NCBI GenBank assembly: GCA_009617715.1
Contig: VTFK01000552.1
Span: forward strand, 1-64,000
Direction: 5' to 3'
DNA length: 64,000 bases
Origin: Plectrocnemia conspersa
Taxonomy: Eukaryota; Arthropoda; Insecta; Trichoptera; Polycentropodidae
Both the position numbers and the translations under genes were made by a program. This document shows, one piece after another, positions 34,205-45,590 of this stretch (position 1 is the first letter of the stretch; each line of letters begins with the position of its first letter). The notes beneath the pieces were generated by a model, which searched no databases, was not told the origin of the DNA, and worked only from the letters and a program-made list of their open reading frames with translations.

Positions 34205-35060
34205 AAGATTTTTAAAATTTATTTGCAAATGCTGTAAGACCATAAGCACTTAAAATAGCTGAATCGTCAGCGTACAAAGATAAATGCATATTTTTGGGAT
34301 ATTGTTCGCTTACAAGATAAAGAGAAAAGGGCCTAAACAAACTTCTAGTTTGGTACTCCAGCTGAAACTTTTAAGCTATATCGAGTATTCATTATTTAAT
34401 GAAACAAAATATCTTCTACTTCTTAGGTATTAAAAGATTTGTATTTGTAAAGTTTATGAATCAAACCGTCATGCCACACTGTGTCAAAAGATTTTTCTAT
34501 ATCTAACATTAATAGACCCGAATTCTTTTTCATAATAAAATTAGCGCATATATGCTTCGTCAAACTATTAAGTTGATGTGTTGTCAAGTGATTTTTGCGG
34601 AAGCCAAACTGTTCATAAATAATTTCATTGTATTAAAATAATATTTTAATAAACAACGGTATTAAGCTCGTGGGGCGATAACTAATCTGAATTGTAGAAT
34701 CCTTATCGGTTTTTTATCGGTTTTCTAAATGGTTGGGAAGTACCTAAAATATAGACAGGTGTTAAAGATATATGTTAAGTAATGAATGAAAATTTTGGGA
34801 AGATATTTAATCAGCGTTTTATTTAATCTATCAATTCCAAGAGGTTTATTTATTTTTTAAGTTTATAATGATATTTCAAATTTTCTGTGAGCTTATTTTG
34901 CTAATTGAATAATTTTCTACTACGGCTGTTTCTATTTTTCATATCGATCTATTTATATCGTTTTCTGTTCTAGTGTTGACAATTTTTAGTGAAAATTCAT
35001 TGTACAGAAAAAGCGTCAGCTAATATCCTTGTCAGCTATGATATTTCCAGTTTTTAATGG
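34205..35060 (-). pseudogene. Jockey-like LINE remnant (family X, copy 4)
   Basis: In minus orientation the order is KTGNIIADKDI with LADAFSVQ at about 35055-34990, and EQFGFRKNHLTTHQLNSLTK at about 34610-34550. GLLMLDIEKSFDTVWHDGLI follows at about 34525-34465 (block A with first Asp, Ala-to-Ser change). Then come VSAGVPN with a stop, and GPFLFIL (block B) at about 34365-34325, and LSLYADDSA at about 34290-34265 (block C with intact YADD). It is the best preserved family X copy around the active site, but stops and frameshifts break it. It is paired with copies at 3769-4640 and 24935-26065. Confidence 0.85.
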
Positions 35061-37367
35061 TGGAATTTCTGTGTGTTTATTTTCAAGCGATTAATCATTT
35101 ATAAACACAAATCAAATAATATTGTATTTTTAAATAATTTTGGTAAATTAATTTAGATAAAATTGTCATTTATAAAAAACACCTAATACAATTATTTCAT
35201 TTTAAAAATATGATGAAATTTTGTACTTAATTTTTAAACATGCAGTCTGATATTGTATAATGAGGATTTCATAAAATACTAGAATAATAGAGTAATGATT
35301 AAATACATATTTTTACTATAAATTAAATAAATTTTATATTTGCTTAATAATAAATATACGAAAGCTTTCAATATTTGTATGTATTATTCGTTGATTTTTA
35401 ACAAATATGGTATCGTCAATAAACAGTTCCTGTGTTTTTATACTATTTCAACCTAAATAATATTTTTATCTTGAATAAAATATTTTAATTTCATATTCAT
35501 TATAGCAATTAATAAATACAGCATGATCATATATACATACATATGTTTGATTTTTATTTTGTTAATAGTAAATTAAACATAATGTACATAATTATAATTT
35601 GGTTCTTATAGCACAAATGTTTTACTTTATTTATCTCTTAAAATACAATAATACCACAGAAGATTACTAGTTATAAAAAAAAAACTTTCTTTTCTGGGTA
35701 TAAAAATACGCAAATACATCAACAAAATGCAAATCCCAATAATTGTAGTAACGACAGGTAAACTGCTCTTAATTGGTATTTTTACGAGACTTTCAGCCTT
35801 CAGACGCGCTGGAGGGCGTAATTGCGCAGTTTTATTGCCCGATCTGATCCTGTTTATCAAGCTATCCCGGCAATTATACTCGTATAAAAACTGGCTTGTT
35901 ATATTGGTCTACTAAAATCTGGACGAGTTGAACTATTTGTTCTTGTAAAAATAAACGAGGATGTGATTAAGTACCACACAATGTCGCGTTTATGTGTTAT
36001 TTTCGCAAACAATGGTGCCACAATGGGACAAGTGTAAATCATCGTCGAAATGACTTTACGGGTTGCCCACGCGAGGTTAACCTTTTAAACTTGACGTGGG
36101 ATGGGGTCGAGTAGGGATTCCAATGCTATCTTGGAATCATATAGTATTTTATATATTTTTATTTCATGGCAATGTTCGCAAAGCTCAGGGATTCCTATTC
36201 CGGAAGCAGTTGTATAAAACGCCATATTATCCATTATTTTCATACCATTGTTCCGTTTCTCCCGAAGGCAGAAAATATGGTCACTTTACATTGTTCGCCG
36301 GGACATTTTGCAACACACCTCCAACAAGGAGCACTCCGAGACTCTCCAGAGCCTCGACAGTCTCAAAACACTCGTGACTTCCGGTAGGGGATACGAAATC
36401 GGAATTGGTGCAATTTCACTTAAACACGCTCTAGTCGTTAGATGGAGTTGGACAGGTGAAAAACAATTAACTGTGCGTTCTTGGTAAGATCTCATTTCAT
36501 TTAATACATATAATATATATTTAAGTAATCAATTTCATAAATAAATACAAGGAAAAATAAATATAAAGATTCATAGATTCGCTAGTAATGCATGAAGTTG
36601 GTCGCGAGTGAAATAATACATATTTTTTATGAATATTACACCCTTTAAAACATTAATTTTTTCTAGCATGTTTACATTTTATTTGCCTACTGATTTTACT
36701 GATAAAAGCATTGCAGTCTATTTTTTCAGAGAAAGCGACTATATTGTATATTTATTTTTATTGTATTGTATCTTATTTTATTTATAATAAAAATACTACG
36801 ATTTAAAGGAAAGCAAAAGTAAAGGGTTAAAGAAGAAATATCATTGAACATTTTATACAAAGACTGAATCAAAGCATATGGTACATATAAAGTGTGAACT
36901 TTTTTAGCACACACGGCTAGTATGCTAATAAAGGTCTACTATAAAAAGTATATATCAGAAATAACTTCGCATAAGCATCATGCGAAAAAAAGCTTTGAAG
37001 TGACTTTGATCTCACTTATCAGTATAATTAGCGTGTAATTATAATTACCAGAGCATATTAAAGTATGTTTTGATTATCTAAACAAGCTTATATAGAGTTC
37101 ATGCGGTCATCTGATTTTTAAAATACAAATCTTCTTAAAAGAAAACAGGCTTTAAGGTATTTAATCAATATAAACAGGATTTAAAAATCGTAATTGTAGT
37201 TCTGTCTTCCTTGGATACTAAACGCGGCGATCTTAGACTGTCAAATCTCTTTCATTCAACAGCCATTCAATGCATAATATTTACAAAAAACATGTATCAG
37301 GAAGTGATCATCGAGATATTAGACAAGTAAGAAAGAATTACCTGTTTCCCACCAGGTCCGCATCTCG
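35061..37367. other. Unassigned spacer
   Basis: 36040-36490 is GC-richer and is open in three plus-strand frames (36096-36377, 36166-36387, 36248-36487) and one minus frame. Simultaneous openness in several frames argues for composition, not coding. No motif was recognised elsewhere. Confidence 0.5.
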
Positions 37368-37458
37368 ACAAATAGCCTCTTGGGCGTCTGCCCACTTATT
37401 CCAACAACGCAGACATGCAATTGTCTGGCTCCCGCGAGGTTCACGGTTCAAATCCTGA
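37368..37458 (+). repeat. tRNA-like fragment, probably head of a SINE
   Basis: TAGCCTCTTGGGCG (37373-37386) fits an A box, and GGTTCAAATCC (37445-37455) is a perfect B box. Between them CAGAC and GTCTG can form an anticodon stem, followed by GGCTCCCGCGAGG, which looks like the long variable arm of a Leu/Ser-type tRNA. Acceptor arms do not pair convincingly, so it is not a functional tRNA gene. The GC-richer sequence downstream to about 37620 may be the SINE body. No second copy was seen in the window. Confidence 0.45.
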
Positions 37459-37629
37459 CGTTTTCCGTTTGGTAGAACATAACAGGGTAAAGAGGGTGGT
37501 TTGAAAAACCGCAACGTCGCCTTTAGTGAGGCTTTAATGGGAAAACACAACGTGCGGCCTTATCATGCTCTGCCCGAGCACTCGATAAATTATAAAAGCC
37601 TTGCACCGTCGTAAATAAGAGGTTTTCGC

Positions 37630-38305
37630 CGTTTCGGGTAAATATTGTGTGAAAATATATTATACATGTGGCATTCTATCTAATAAACACCAAATATGTG
37701 AGATACACACTAAATCAATGTAGGATTTACACCTCTCGGGTTAAATATGTAGTTTAATATAAACTATAATAATGCCATAAATATGTCATGAGGGTAACTC
37801 GATATTTACACATTAATAACATAACTTATTTTAACCGTTTTCTTATTTCCCTTTAAATATTCAGTATGCAAGCTACTGAATATTTATTTTGACAAAAACG
37901 GTAAAAACATATATATTATTTTTTTCATACATGTTTAAATTAACTGGTTTCATCATTGTCAACTTTACAATAAGGACAACACACTGTAATATTCAGAGAA
38001 AATATTCATGGAATGTAAATTAGTAGTAGTGCATTTAGGTATTCGATCTGAATTTTCAGGTCGAATAGCTAAGGAAAAAGCAAAAAAATAACGAAAAATT
38101 AACAATAGCACCAGCTGAATTATATAAATTTAATGTTTTTATAGATTGTATTATCAAGTTATTTGACAACTGGACTTAACGCAGCAAAATAAATAAATAA
38201 TAAATTCAGTTTCATGTAGTTATTCTTAAAGAAAATCTAGAAAAAACAGTCTCGAGTCTATCCCGAAAATATTTTTTAAAATATGTTATTTCAGTAAAAT
38301 CATAC
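37630..38305. other. Unassigned spacer
   Basis: AT-rich sequence. Nothing recognised. Confidence 0.55.
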
Positions 38306-38560
38306 TGAAAGACATTTTCACCAGTGAAAATATAAATTATTTGGCAGATGCTAGTACAATTATATGATTTCAACTTTTCTATATGTAGTAATATGTATAT
38401 ATTTACATGCTTATCATTATTTACTTACATCCTATGTTTAAATGTTACAGTCAATGTGTAATTTTTGGTAAAGTTATATTTTCACTAGTAAAGTCCAAAT
38501 ACATTTTCACCAGTAGATATATATTTCTACTAGCGAAAATATAATTCAACTGATAGGCGC
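38306..38560. repeat. Internally repetitive, partly palindromic segment
   Basis: acattttcaccagt occurs at about 38313 and again at about 38501. Each is followed within about 40 bases by gaaaatataa and then by a gataggcgctaata / cagatgctagta word. In addition tatattttcactagtaaa (38475-38492) is nearly complementary to tctactagcgaaaatata (about 38527-38544), so the segment can fold back. The class of repeat is unknown. Confidence 0.5.
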
Positions 38561-38640
38561 TAATATGCCGCTCTAAAATGTCTATAAAACTCAATTTGAC
38601 AGTGGCGAAACGTCCAATTGGTGTTCAAACCCAAACCTAA

Positions 38641-38688
38641 CCTAACGAAAGTTCTAGAACTAATTATAGTTTTAGAACTTTCATTAGG
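38641..38688. repeat. Hairpin: 21-base inverted repeat with 6-base loop
   Basis: cctaacgaaagttctagaac (from 38641) pairs with gttttagaactttcattagg (to 38688), 19 of 21 positions matching, loop aattat. It begins within a cctaacctaac word. It may be a foldback element, a MITE centre or a small-RNA hairpin; nothing distinguishes these here. Confidence 0.75.
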
Positions 38689-38801
38689 TCAAGTCCAAAA
38701 TACAAACTAAGCCAACTCAACTCTTAAAGGGAAATAAGCTGAATATTAAGTGTAGACAGACATCGCATCTTACATATTGATTCATAGTTTGTCTGCATTT
38801 C

Positions 38802-39030
38802 GATATTACACTATGTTTTAAAAATATGATAGCTATCCTTACCGATATTACTATGGACTTCTAATATAATAGGGTTGATCAAAGTATATCACTTCTCAGA
38901 AGACAAAAATTCACGTCAAAAGATTTCTGAGAAAGATAATTGTTTTTTGCGCTCTCCTATTGGTCAAAATTCAGTTTAGATGTACTTTATTCGATTCTCA
39001 CTCATAATATTGTTCAAAAGTCTTAATACA
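38802..39030. repeat. Dispersed repeat family 1, copy C (inverted duplication)
   Basis: The left half (38802-38921, plus) matches copy D at 43075-43248, including gatattacactatgtttt and actatggactt, but has lost the attcaaacc...caat block. The right half (38922-39030) is in the opposite orientation and matches copy B at 4921-5068 read on the minus strand. The two halves meet at cgtcaaaag|atttctgag. It is therefore a head-to-head palindromic copy or two opposite insertions. Confidence 0.75.
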
Positions 39031-41695
39031 TTCGTTTGAAAATCGAGTGCTTTTGCCCTGAAATAGAAGTTCACTAAATGGCAGCACTGAGCAGCAAAGA
39101 AAACACGACTAATTTTCAAGTATATATTATGAGTAGTTATTTTTAATAATTTTTAATGCCTAATTAAAATATTTCGCATAAAACATGCTTTCAGAAAATG
39201 TATCGCAAATGTGGCTAATTTTTATATTTATATGTAGCATAGAAAGAGTTAACTTGTACCCATTAATATTTATTCATGAAATTATATTTCGATATTGAAA
39301 AATTTAAAAATGGCATTTTTCATTCTTTCATTGGAATCATTGTTTTCCCAGGGTCCGGGTTCGTTCTTGGGGCCCTAACCCGTTAAACGCTCGAAATGAC
39401 CAGAAAATGTCATTTAAATGCCAATAAACAATGCGTCAACCGGCGTAAAAACCGCTACGGTAATATACTTCGTACATGAACGACCTTCAAGATCGTTCTA
39501 CATTGCAGTTTTATTTATTAAAGGCGTAAAGATATTTCCCTGGTTATTGGGGAAGCATTATCAGCATCTGTGATTTGATAGAGACGTCTCGAATCAAGAG
39601 TATAAAAAATCTGACACTTTGTTACATAGGCAGATGATCAAACGATTCAAGATGAGAGGTTCAAAAACAATCACATGCATCGAGAGAAGACGATCACACG
39701 ATCAGAGAAGTCAGACAACCAGACCGAGACCGAGAACAAACAAAAACAACAAACGAGTACCTCATTGGATCATCCTGAAACGTGATTTTTTCATCAGCTC
39801 TCCACTAGCGCTCTGTCTACAAAATATTTACAATTCGACACTATTTGCTTTAGTAAATTATACAACTTAATAATAAACGGTTTAACCAGATTTTTCCGGC
39901 GTCTATTTTGGTCGCAAATTCATACCCTGTCGGCCTTGAGGCCCGAAAGCTTTTAATCTGTATATTTTTTTTTTGCCAGGTTAGCGAACAAAAGAATAAG
40001 GTTATATTAAGACTTCTTGAGTTATTGCTTTCATTGTCAATGAAGTTTGAAATTAACTTTTGTAGATATAAAATAATTATTATTAATGGTGGACATCTAC
40101 TGACAAACCATAAAACTAATACGACTTTCTTTAATTTAATAGTTTTTCGTTGTTGCAAATTTTGATTTTGCAATTTGGCCCATTTCTCTCATTCAAAAAA
40201 GACACTTAACATTAATTATTAACATTATCTATAAAAATAATAGTATTTATTTCTTAATGTATAATAACTACACACACAATTAATTTAGAAACCAATCTAA
40301 TTACCATTTCAATAAAATGAAAAAAATACCACCTGGTTTCGAAAGTGAGGCGCTGGAGGAGAGATCGGGAAAAAAATCTTGCACAAAAGGACTTCTGTTA
40401 TTTTTACTCCTTTGCTAACGATCGCCAAAAGTGACCATCTGGCAGTTTCACTTTTAATGCGTAAACTAATTTTGTAGGTGTTTTAGCATATTCTGCGAGT
40501 CACCAAAGCTGCCCTGAATAAGCAATATAACATATGTGACATTTAGTCACAGTGTGGCAGACGGAGAAAGGGGCAGAGGGCAGTAGCAGCCCGTAATAAT
40601 TTGTAGTGGAGGGGTTGCGGCAATAAAAGTCAAAAGACTGAACAAATTATCAGTAATAAAATGTACTATATAAGATACTATAGTAGACAAAAACAATTAA
40701 GTTGACTAAGTTACAAACATATAAATATTTAAAACAGGAACATTAATTTTATACTGAGAAAGTTACAGCCCTGCAGCCCGTATGGAGGAACTGTCACTGG
40801 CAGAGGCACATATTACGACAGATCACAGCCGACAATAATTCAACCCAACACCCCAGCGACGAATATTTTTTTTCAAGACCAGTAATTTCAATTATGTCTG
40901 ATTACTGCAACTACATTTCCATATGTATGTGCTATTTTATATATGCTTATTAACATAAACTGTTATTAGCCTTTCGAACATCTAATATGTATTTTGCCTA
41001 CAAAGTTGCAGAAAATAAAAATGTCAAGACTTTGATAAACGCTATTTTGGAGGTTTAATAATAAAATAAAAGACATTTTATTAAATAAGATCAATTTTGT
41101 AAAATAATAATTATTATTTTTAAGATGATTAAATGTTTGGAAATACTATTTACAAGTAGTAAATATTTTTTCATTCCTTATTTTGCCTTACAACATGAAC
41201 CAAAGTACATTTTCATCTGCATTAGATATTCATTGTTAATTTAAAACGATATTCTTTAATATTTTAAAACATCACGTTTTATTACGGTAAAATTTAAGCA
41301 CACATGGGATATATGATAAATAATTCAGATCAAATTCAATCAATTGCGCATGCATTCTAAATTGAGTGGATGATTAATAAATTCATGAAGCTTTTGAAAA
41401 TATGCATGTTATGGTTGCCTACAAATCAGCATAATAGATCGTTATTATGAGTTACTGCTTATTAAAACCCATAGTTAGAATCCCACATGAATCTTTCTTC
41501 TCTGAAAGATCAGAAACAAGATGATCACTTCGGGTTTAATTATTCTAGTATTTTATAATTTTACAGATAAATATCGAGAATTGATTTAAGACGCTATGGT
41601 ATCAATAGCAGCAATTTAAACATAAATTATTATTTATATGAACTAATATTTGCATAAAATTTAATCTACTGAATCAATAATTCACTACCCTAATA

Positions 41696-41700
<5 letters not shown>
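39031..41700. other. Unassigned spacer
   Basis: GC-richer patches occur at about 39340-39480, 39640-39780 and 40540-40620. Antisense-overlapping frames at 39850-40173 and 39908-40165 are low-information. I see no RNA gene or transposon. Confidence 0.5.

Positions 41701-41731
<31 letters not shown>
41701..41731. repeat. (AT)n microsatellite
   Basis: There are about fifteen uninterrupted AT units. Confidence 0.95.
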
Positions 41732-41734
<3 letters not shown>

Positions 41735-42086
41735 AAACCATTATGTTATAATCCATTTAGTATATAGATTGTTAGTGTAAATATGATAAGCTAACAGGCA
41801 AATGACGTTATTTTTTGTACAATTAAATTAATTAATTCTAGTTTAAATTCTCTAGTACCTTTTACACAATGGTAACTAATATTATTACATAACATCACAA
41901 TTATCGATCATTATAATAATACTTGACAAATTTACCTTTCACTGCTCGAAGAAGATCTACGTCTTCGCTTGTCTCGTTCGTCGTAAGAAGCATTCTTCAA
42001 AGTAGACTTCTTGGCACTCTCCATCAAGATGGAAGTGTACCTTGTTATCAGCATCGCCATTTTGGTTACGCACTTATCATTTTCAC

Positions 42087-42144
42087 AATCACAAATTTAT
42101 TTAAATAAGCAATCACAAATTTATTTAAATAAACAATCACAAAC
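42087..42144. repeat. 24-base tandem repeat, about 2.4 units
   Basis: aatcacaaatttatttaaat followed by a four-base aagc/aaac word repeats at 42087, 42111 and partially at 42135. It causes the repeated SQIYLNKQ residues in a chance open frame (42011-42325). Confidence 0.9.
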
Positions 42145-43074
42145 AAACACAATTTGCAAGGCGTGTGATGATAACACAACCGTCGCGTTCGGAGCACAGA
42201 GTGCAATTAAAAAAGTTTGTTCAGCACACACAGATAAAGTTATTTTTTATTGCGACTTTCTTAGATTATTGATTTTACATTGGTTAATTCGATGTGGAAA
42301 AATCTATACACACATTCAACGTTAGATTCATATTTTCAAGAAGACAATGTAAAGTTTTAAAAATAAATTAAAAACCGCGCATTCGAAACACGTCTACAAC
42401 TGTTCGGCCGTAAAACTAGGGGATGTACAAATAATTTCCCATGGGGTAAGTGGTCTAAATACTGTACGTCAGATTTTTAGATTTCAAATTGGTATAGAAT
42501 TGCGTTTTGGTTTAGCGTCGTACGTGAGTGGCTTTTCAATATTGGGGTTCTGTTCATTGCACCATTTGTGCTGTTTGAATTGTATTCACAATACATATGT
42601 GAATGTGTATTAACATTGAAATTAAATTTTTACTAATATAAATACAATTTGACTAACTCAGCCAGTTAAAACGTATCAAACAACTGATTTACAATTTCAC
42701 TGTCAGTAAAACAGTATTTGTTCACAATCAGATCTATAATAGTACGCGTATTTTAACATGATCAGAGATTCACAATATTTTGATATCACATCGTTCGAAA
42801 AAATACTACAATTTTTACATACCTGAACGAATTACCCTAATAAATGTGCAAAATAACTAAAGAAGCCTATCAATAAAATTATATTTTCAATAGTAAAAAT
42901 ATATATACCCGTTAAATTTATAATATACGAATATGAAAATATGACTTCACTGGTAATATAAATACATACTAATAGGATACACTTTATAATGTTGCATAAT
43001 TTTAGATTGTTAAATAACAGTCTGATATAATACAACATAACGTTTATTCTAACCAGTTACGAGTTTTCATATGC
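42145..43074. other. Unassigned spacer
   Basis: AT-rich sequence. Nothing recognised. Confidence 0.5.
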
Positions 43075-43248
43075 TGATATTACACTATGTTTTAAAAATA
43101 TAATAGCTATCCTTCCAATATTACTATGGACTTATAATATTAGAGAGCTGATCTCGGTATATTCAAACCAAATTTTGGTCAATAGTAGAGCGCAAAAACA
43201 ATTATCACTTCTCAGAAGGCAAAAATTCACGTCAAAAGCAATAATGTC
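43075..43248 (+). repeat. Dispersed repeat family 1, copy D
   Basis: This is the fullest copy on its left side: gatattacactatgtttt, aatagctatcctt and actatggactt are shared with 38802-38890. It continues aaattttggtcaatag, gagcgcaaaaacaattatca, cttctcagaag and cgtcaaaagcaataa, shared with copies A and B. Together B and D suggest a family unit of at least 170 bases. Confidence 0.8.
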
Positions 43249-45276
43249 GGCGTCGTCGCAAAATTTCCTAACTATGACAATTTGTGTAGCAGTTTAGTAT
43301 AAAAATAAATTAAGTACGATAATATAGGTTAACATGTTTAAAAGAATATGTGAGATAAATCTTTAACAGGCCATTAACATGTACCCGATGAAAAAACAAT
43401 ACTAAAGTTCAGTTAAATACTTAGCTAATCGATTTTTAATTGTACTCAGAAAAGGCAACTCAATTAATAACAATCGATCTCTGTCACTGTTTGAAATAAA
43501 TAATATATTTAGTTTTATTAATGATTGATTTCAAAGATATTGTATATATTATCTAATAAAAAAAGAAACAACAATATACATTGTCTTGATTATATATAAT
43601 TAAAAAATAAAGTAAAATTTATTTTTTATGAATATGTTTTTATATACACACCTCCAGCTATATTTATCTCACTAATTGGCATATTTATTAAATTGTCTAT
43701 TAGCGTGTGGGGGGGTGCATTAGATGAGCGCATTCAGTACCAGTATCAATTTCGCGAATCAGCGTCTGTTGTTAATAACGCATCAAGACACATCAATCAC
43801 ATGTGTGTCTGCGCTTATTACAGATTTTTTTTATTTTTTTATATAGAATCTATATTTTGACCGAAGAGAGAAACGACATAATTGAAAGCATATGGCGAAA
43901 AAACGTCGCATACACACAGTAATCGGATATAATATTATATAAATAGCGACAGAGCATAAATAAATACCATATGTATGCGTATTGTGCATTATTATGGATA
44001 CAATATGGAGAGAAATCTGTATTTATTAATAAACAATGATCCATATAGAATTGTAAGTCCAAGAACATAGTCAATATTTTTATACTTATTATATAAAACA
44101 AGAAGATAATAACTGCAACTTTTTGCTGAAAATAAATTATAATATCCAATAGACACGATTTCATTGCTTAAAAAATACTAAAATATGTAAAACTACTATT
44201 CTAAAGAATCAGATAGATTACGATATAGTAAAAATTTTCATAATAATATTTTATTAATTATTTATATACGAGTAAATCTCCATCATGACGCCAGTTTATT
44301 TAAAGCATTTATTAATCTAGTTTATAAATTTATATCTATGCTTAACCATTTACTAACTAAAATATTTGTAACTATTTTTTTATAGATATTGCGTCATCAT
44401 TGTATTTAGGAATAAAACGAACTAATCTATTTTATTTCGCTTTGAAAATAAATTATTAAGATAAATGAGTTACGTTATGAATACAACCAAACTACAAAAG
44501 TAAAGACCGAGCTTTTGAACTCAAGCTGATGTTTGTTTTTATTTGTTTGAGCTAAATATTACTTAAGGCAAATTTTTAAGTAACGAAAAAATTCTTATTG
44601 TTTTAACTATAACATTGTCTAATCTTAAAATACATTTCTCTCGAAAGCTGCTCATTTGCTTTACAGAACAAACAACTCATATTGATTTCATACGTCACGT
44701 ACAAATACATATATGTAGGCATGTCACTGTGTCAATCAGCAATAAAATAGTATATTCACGTCTTATAGCCAAATATATTCTCTGGTTTACCAAACCTTTG
44801 CTTACAAGGCTTTTCTATCAACATGACATTGATTTCGTATTAGATATATCGTTTCATAAATTAAACTCATATTTAGTCTAACCATAATATTATATTATGC
44901 ATATTCATAATTTTGTTATTATTTAAAATATTAAAATATGATTTTGTGTTAATGAAAATATCTGACAGACTAAAATATTAGTAGTCATTAATTATAATAA
45001 TGAAAATTCTGCTAAACCTTAAGCGAATCGATTTTAGTCAAGAAAATATTGACAGGTGTAATGGGTTATTCTTGGAAATGGCTATGATTGGATATACATA
45101 TACGAACCTAACAATATTTTACAATTTTAAATGTATTTTATTCAGGTAAGACAATCAACAAATATTAAAAGTAAATAAAAAATACTAGTTCGGATTATCT
45201 GTGTTTTTAAATTATTCGTGCGCTTCCTTTCAGAACAGCATTAGCCTGAACAATCGAGAGTATATCAGTAGAAATT
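43249..45276. other. Unassigned spacer
   Basis: AT-rich sequence; a short G run (seven G) occurs at about 43708. A CAG|GTAAG word preceded by a T-rich tract occurs at 45143-45150 on the plus strand and could be a second recursive-splice-like site, but on the opposite strand from 27951. Frames at 43850-44164 and 44615-44881 show no motif. Confidence 0.5.
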
Positions 45277-45590
45277 AAGGCTTTGAACCAGAATTGAAAC
45301 GAAAACCAGAAAATTCATTATTTTGTTTGGAACGAAAATCAGAGCTCAACCAAAAAAAATATCGGGTAATTTCGGTTCGGTATATGTTTAAACACGGGCG
45401 TTAACTAAAGTCAGATGATCAGACGTCCTCCTTTATCCTCCTCGGAAAAAACTTTTTCAAATGACCTTTTGTTTAGCTCACAGCATCCCTCAATGACCTT
45501 TTTTAATGCTTTTATATTTTTAATCCGAATAAACGTTTTTTTTCCGGAACGAAAATCGAAATGAAAAAAATAACAAAAATCAAAGCCCTG
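45277..45590. mobile_element. Possible non-autonomous hAT-like element
   Basis: The left end aaggctttgaacc (45277-45289) and the right end tcaaagccctg (45580-45590) are inverted relative to each other over about 11 bases. Inside each end are gaacgaaaatc and gaaacgaaaacc words typical of hAT-type termini beginning CAGGGCTTTGA. Flanking 8-base sequences do not match well, so the duplication expected for hAT insertion is not demonstrated. A minus-strand frame inside (45411-45602) is not recognisable. Confidence 0.4.

Noticed and set aside
36096..36487. Three overlapping plus-strand open frames plus an antisense frame
   Set aside because: Openness in several frames at once is a composition effect of a GC-richer patch; no motif was recognised.
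45143..45150. Second CAG|GTAAG junction on the plus strand
   Set aside because: Its T tract is weaker, it lies on the opposite strand from the 27951 candidate, and one or two are expected by chance.
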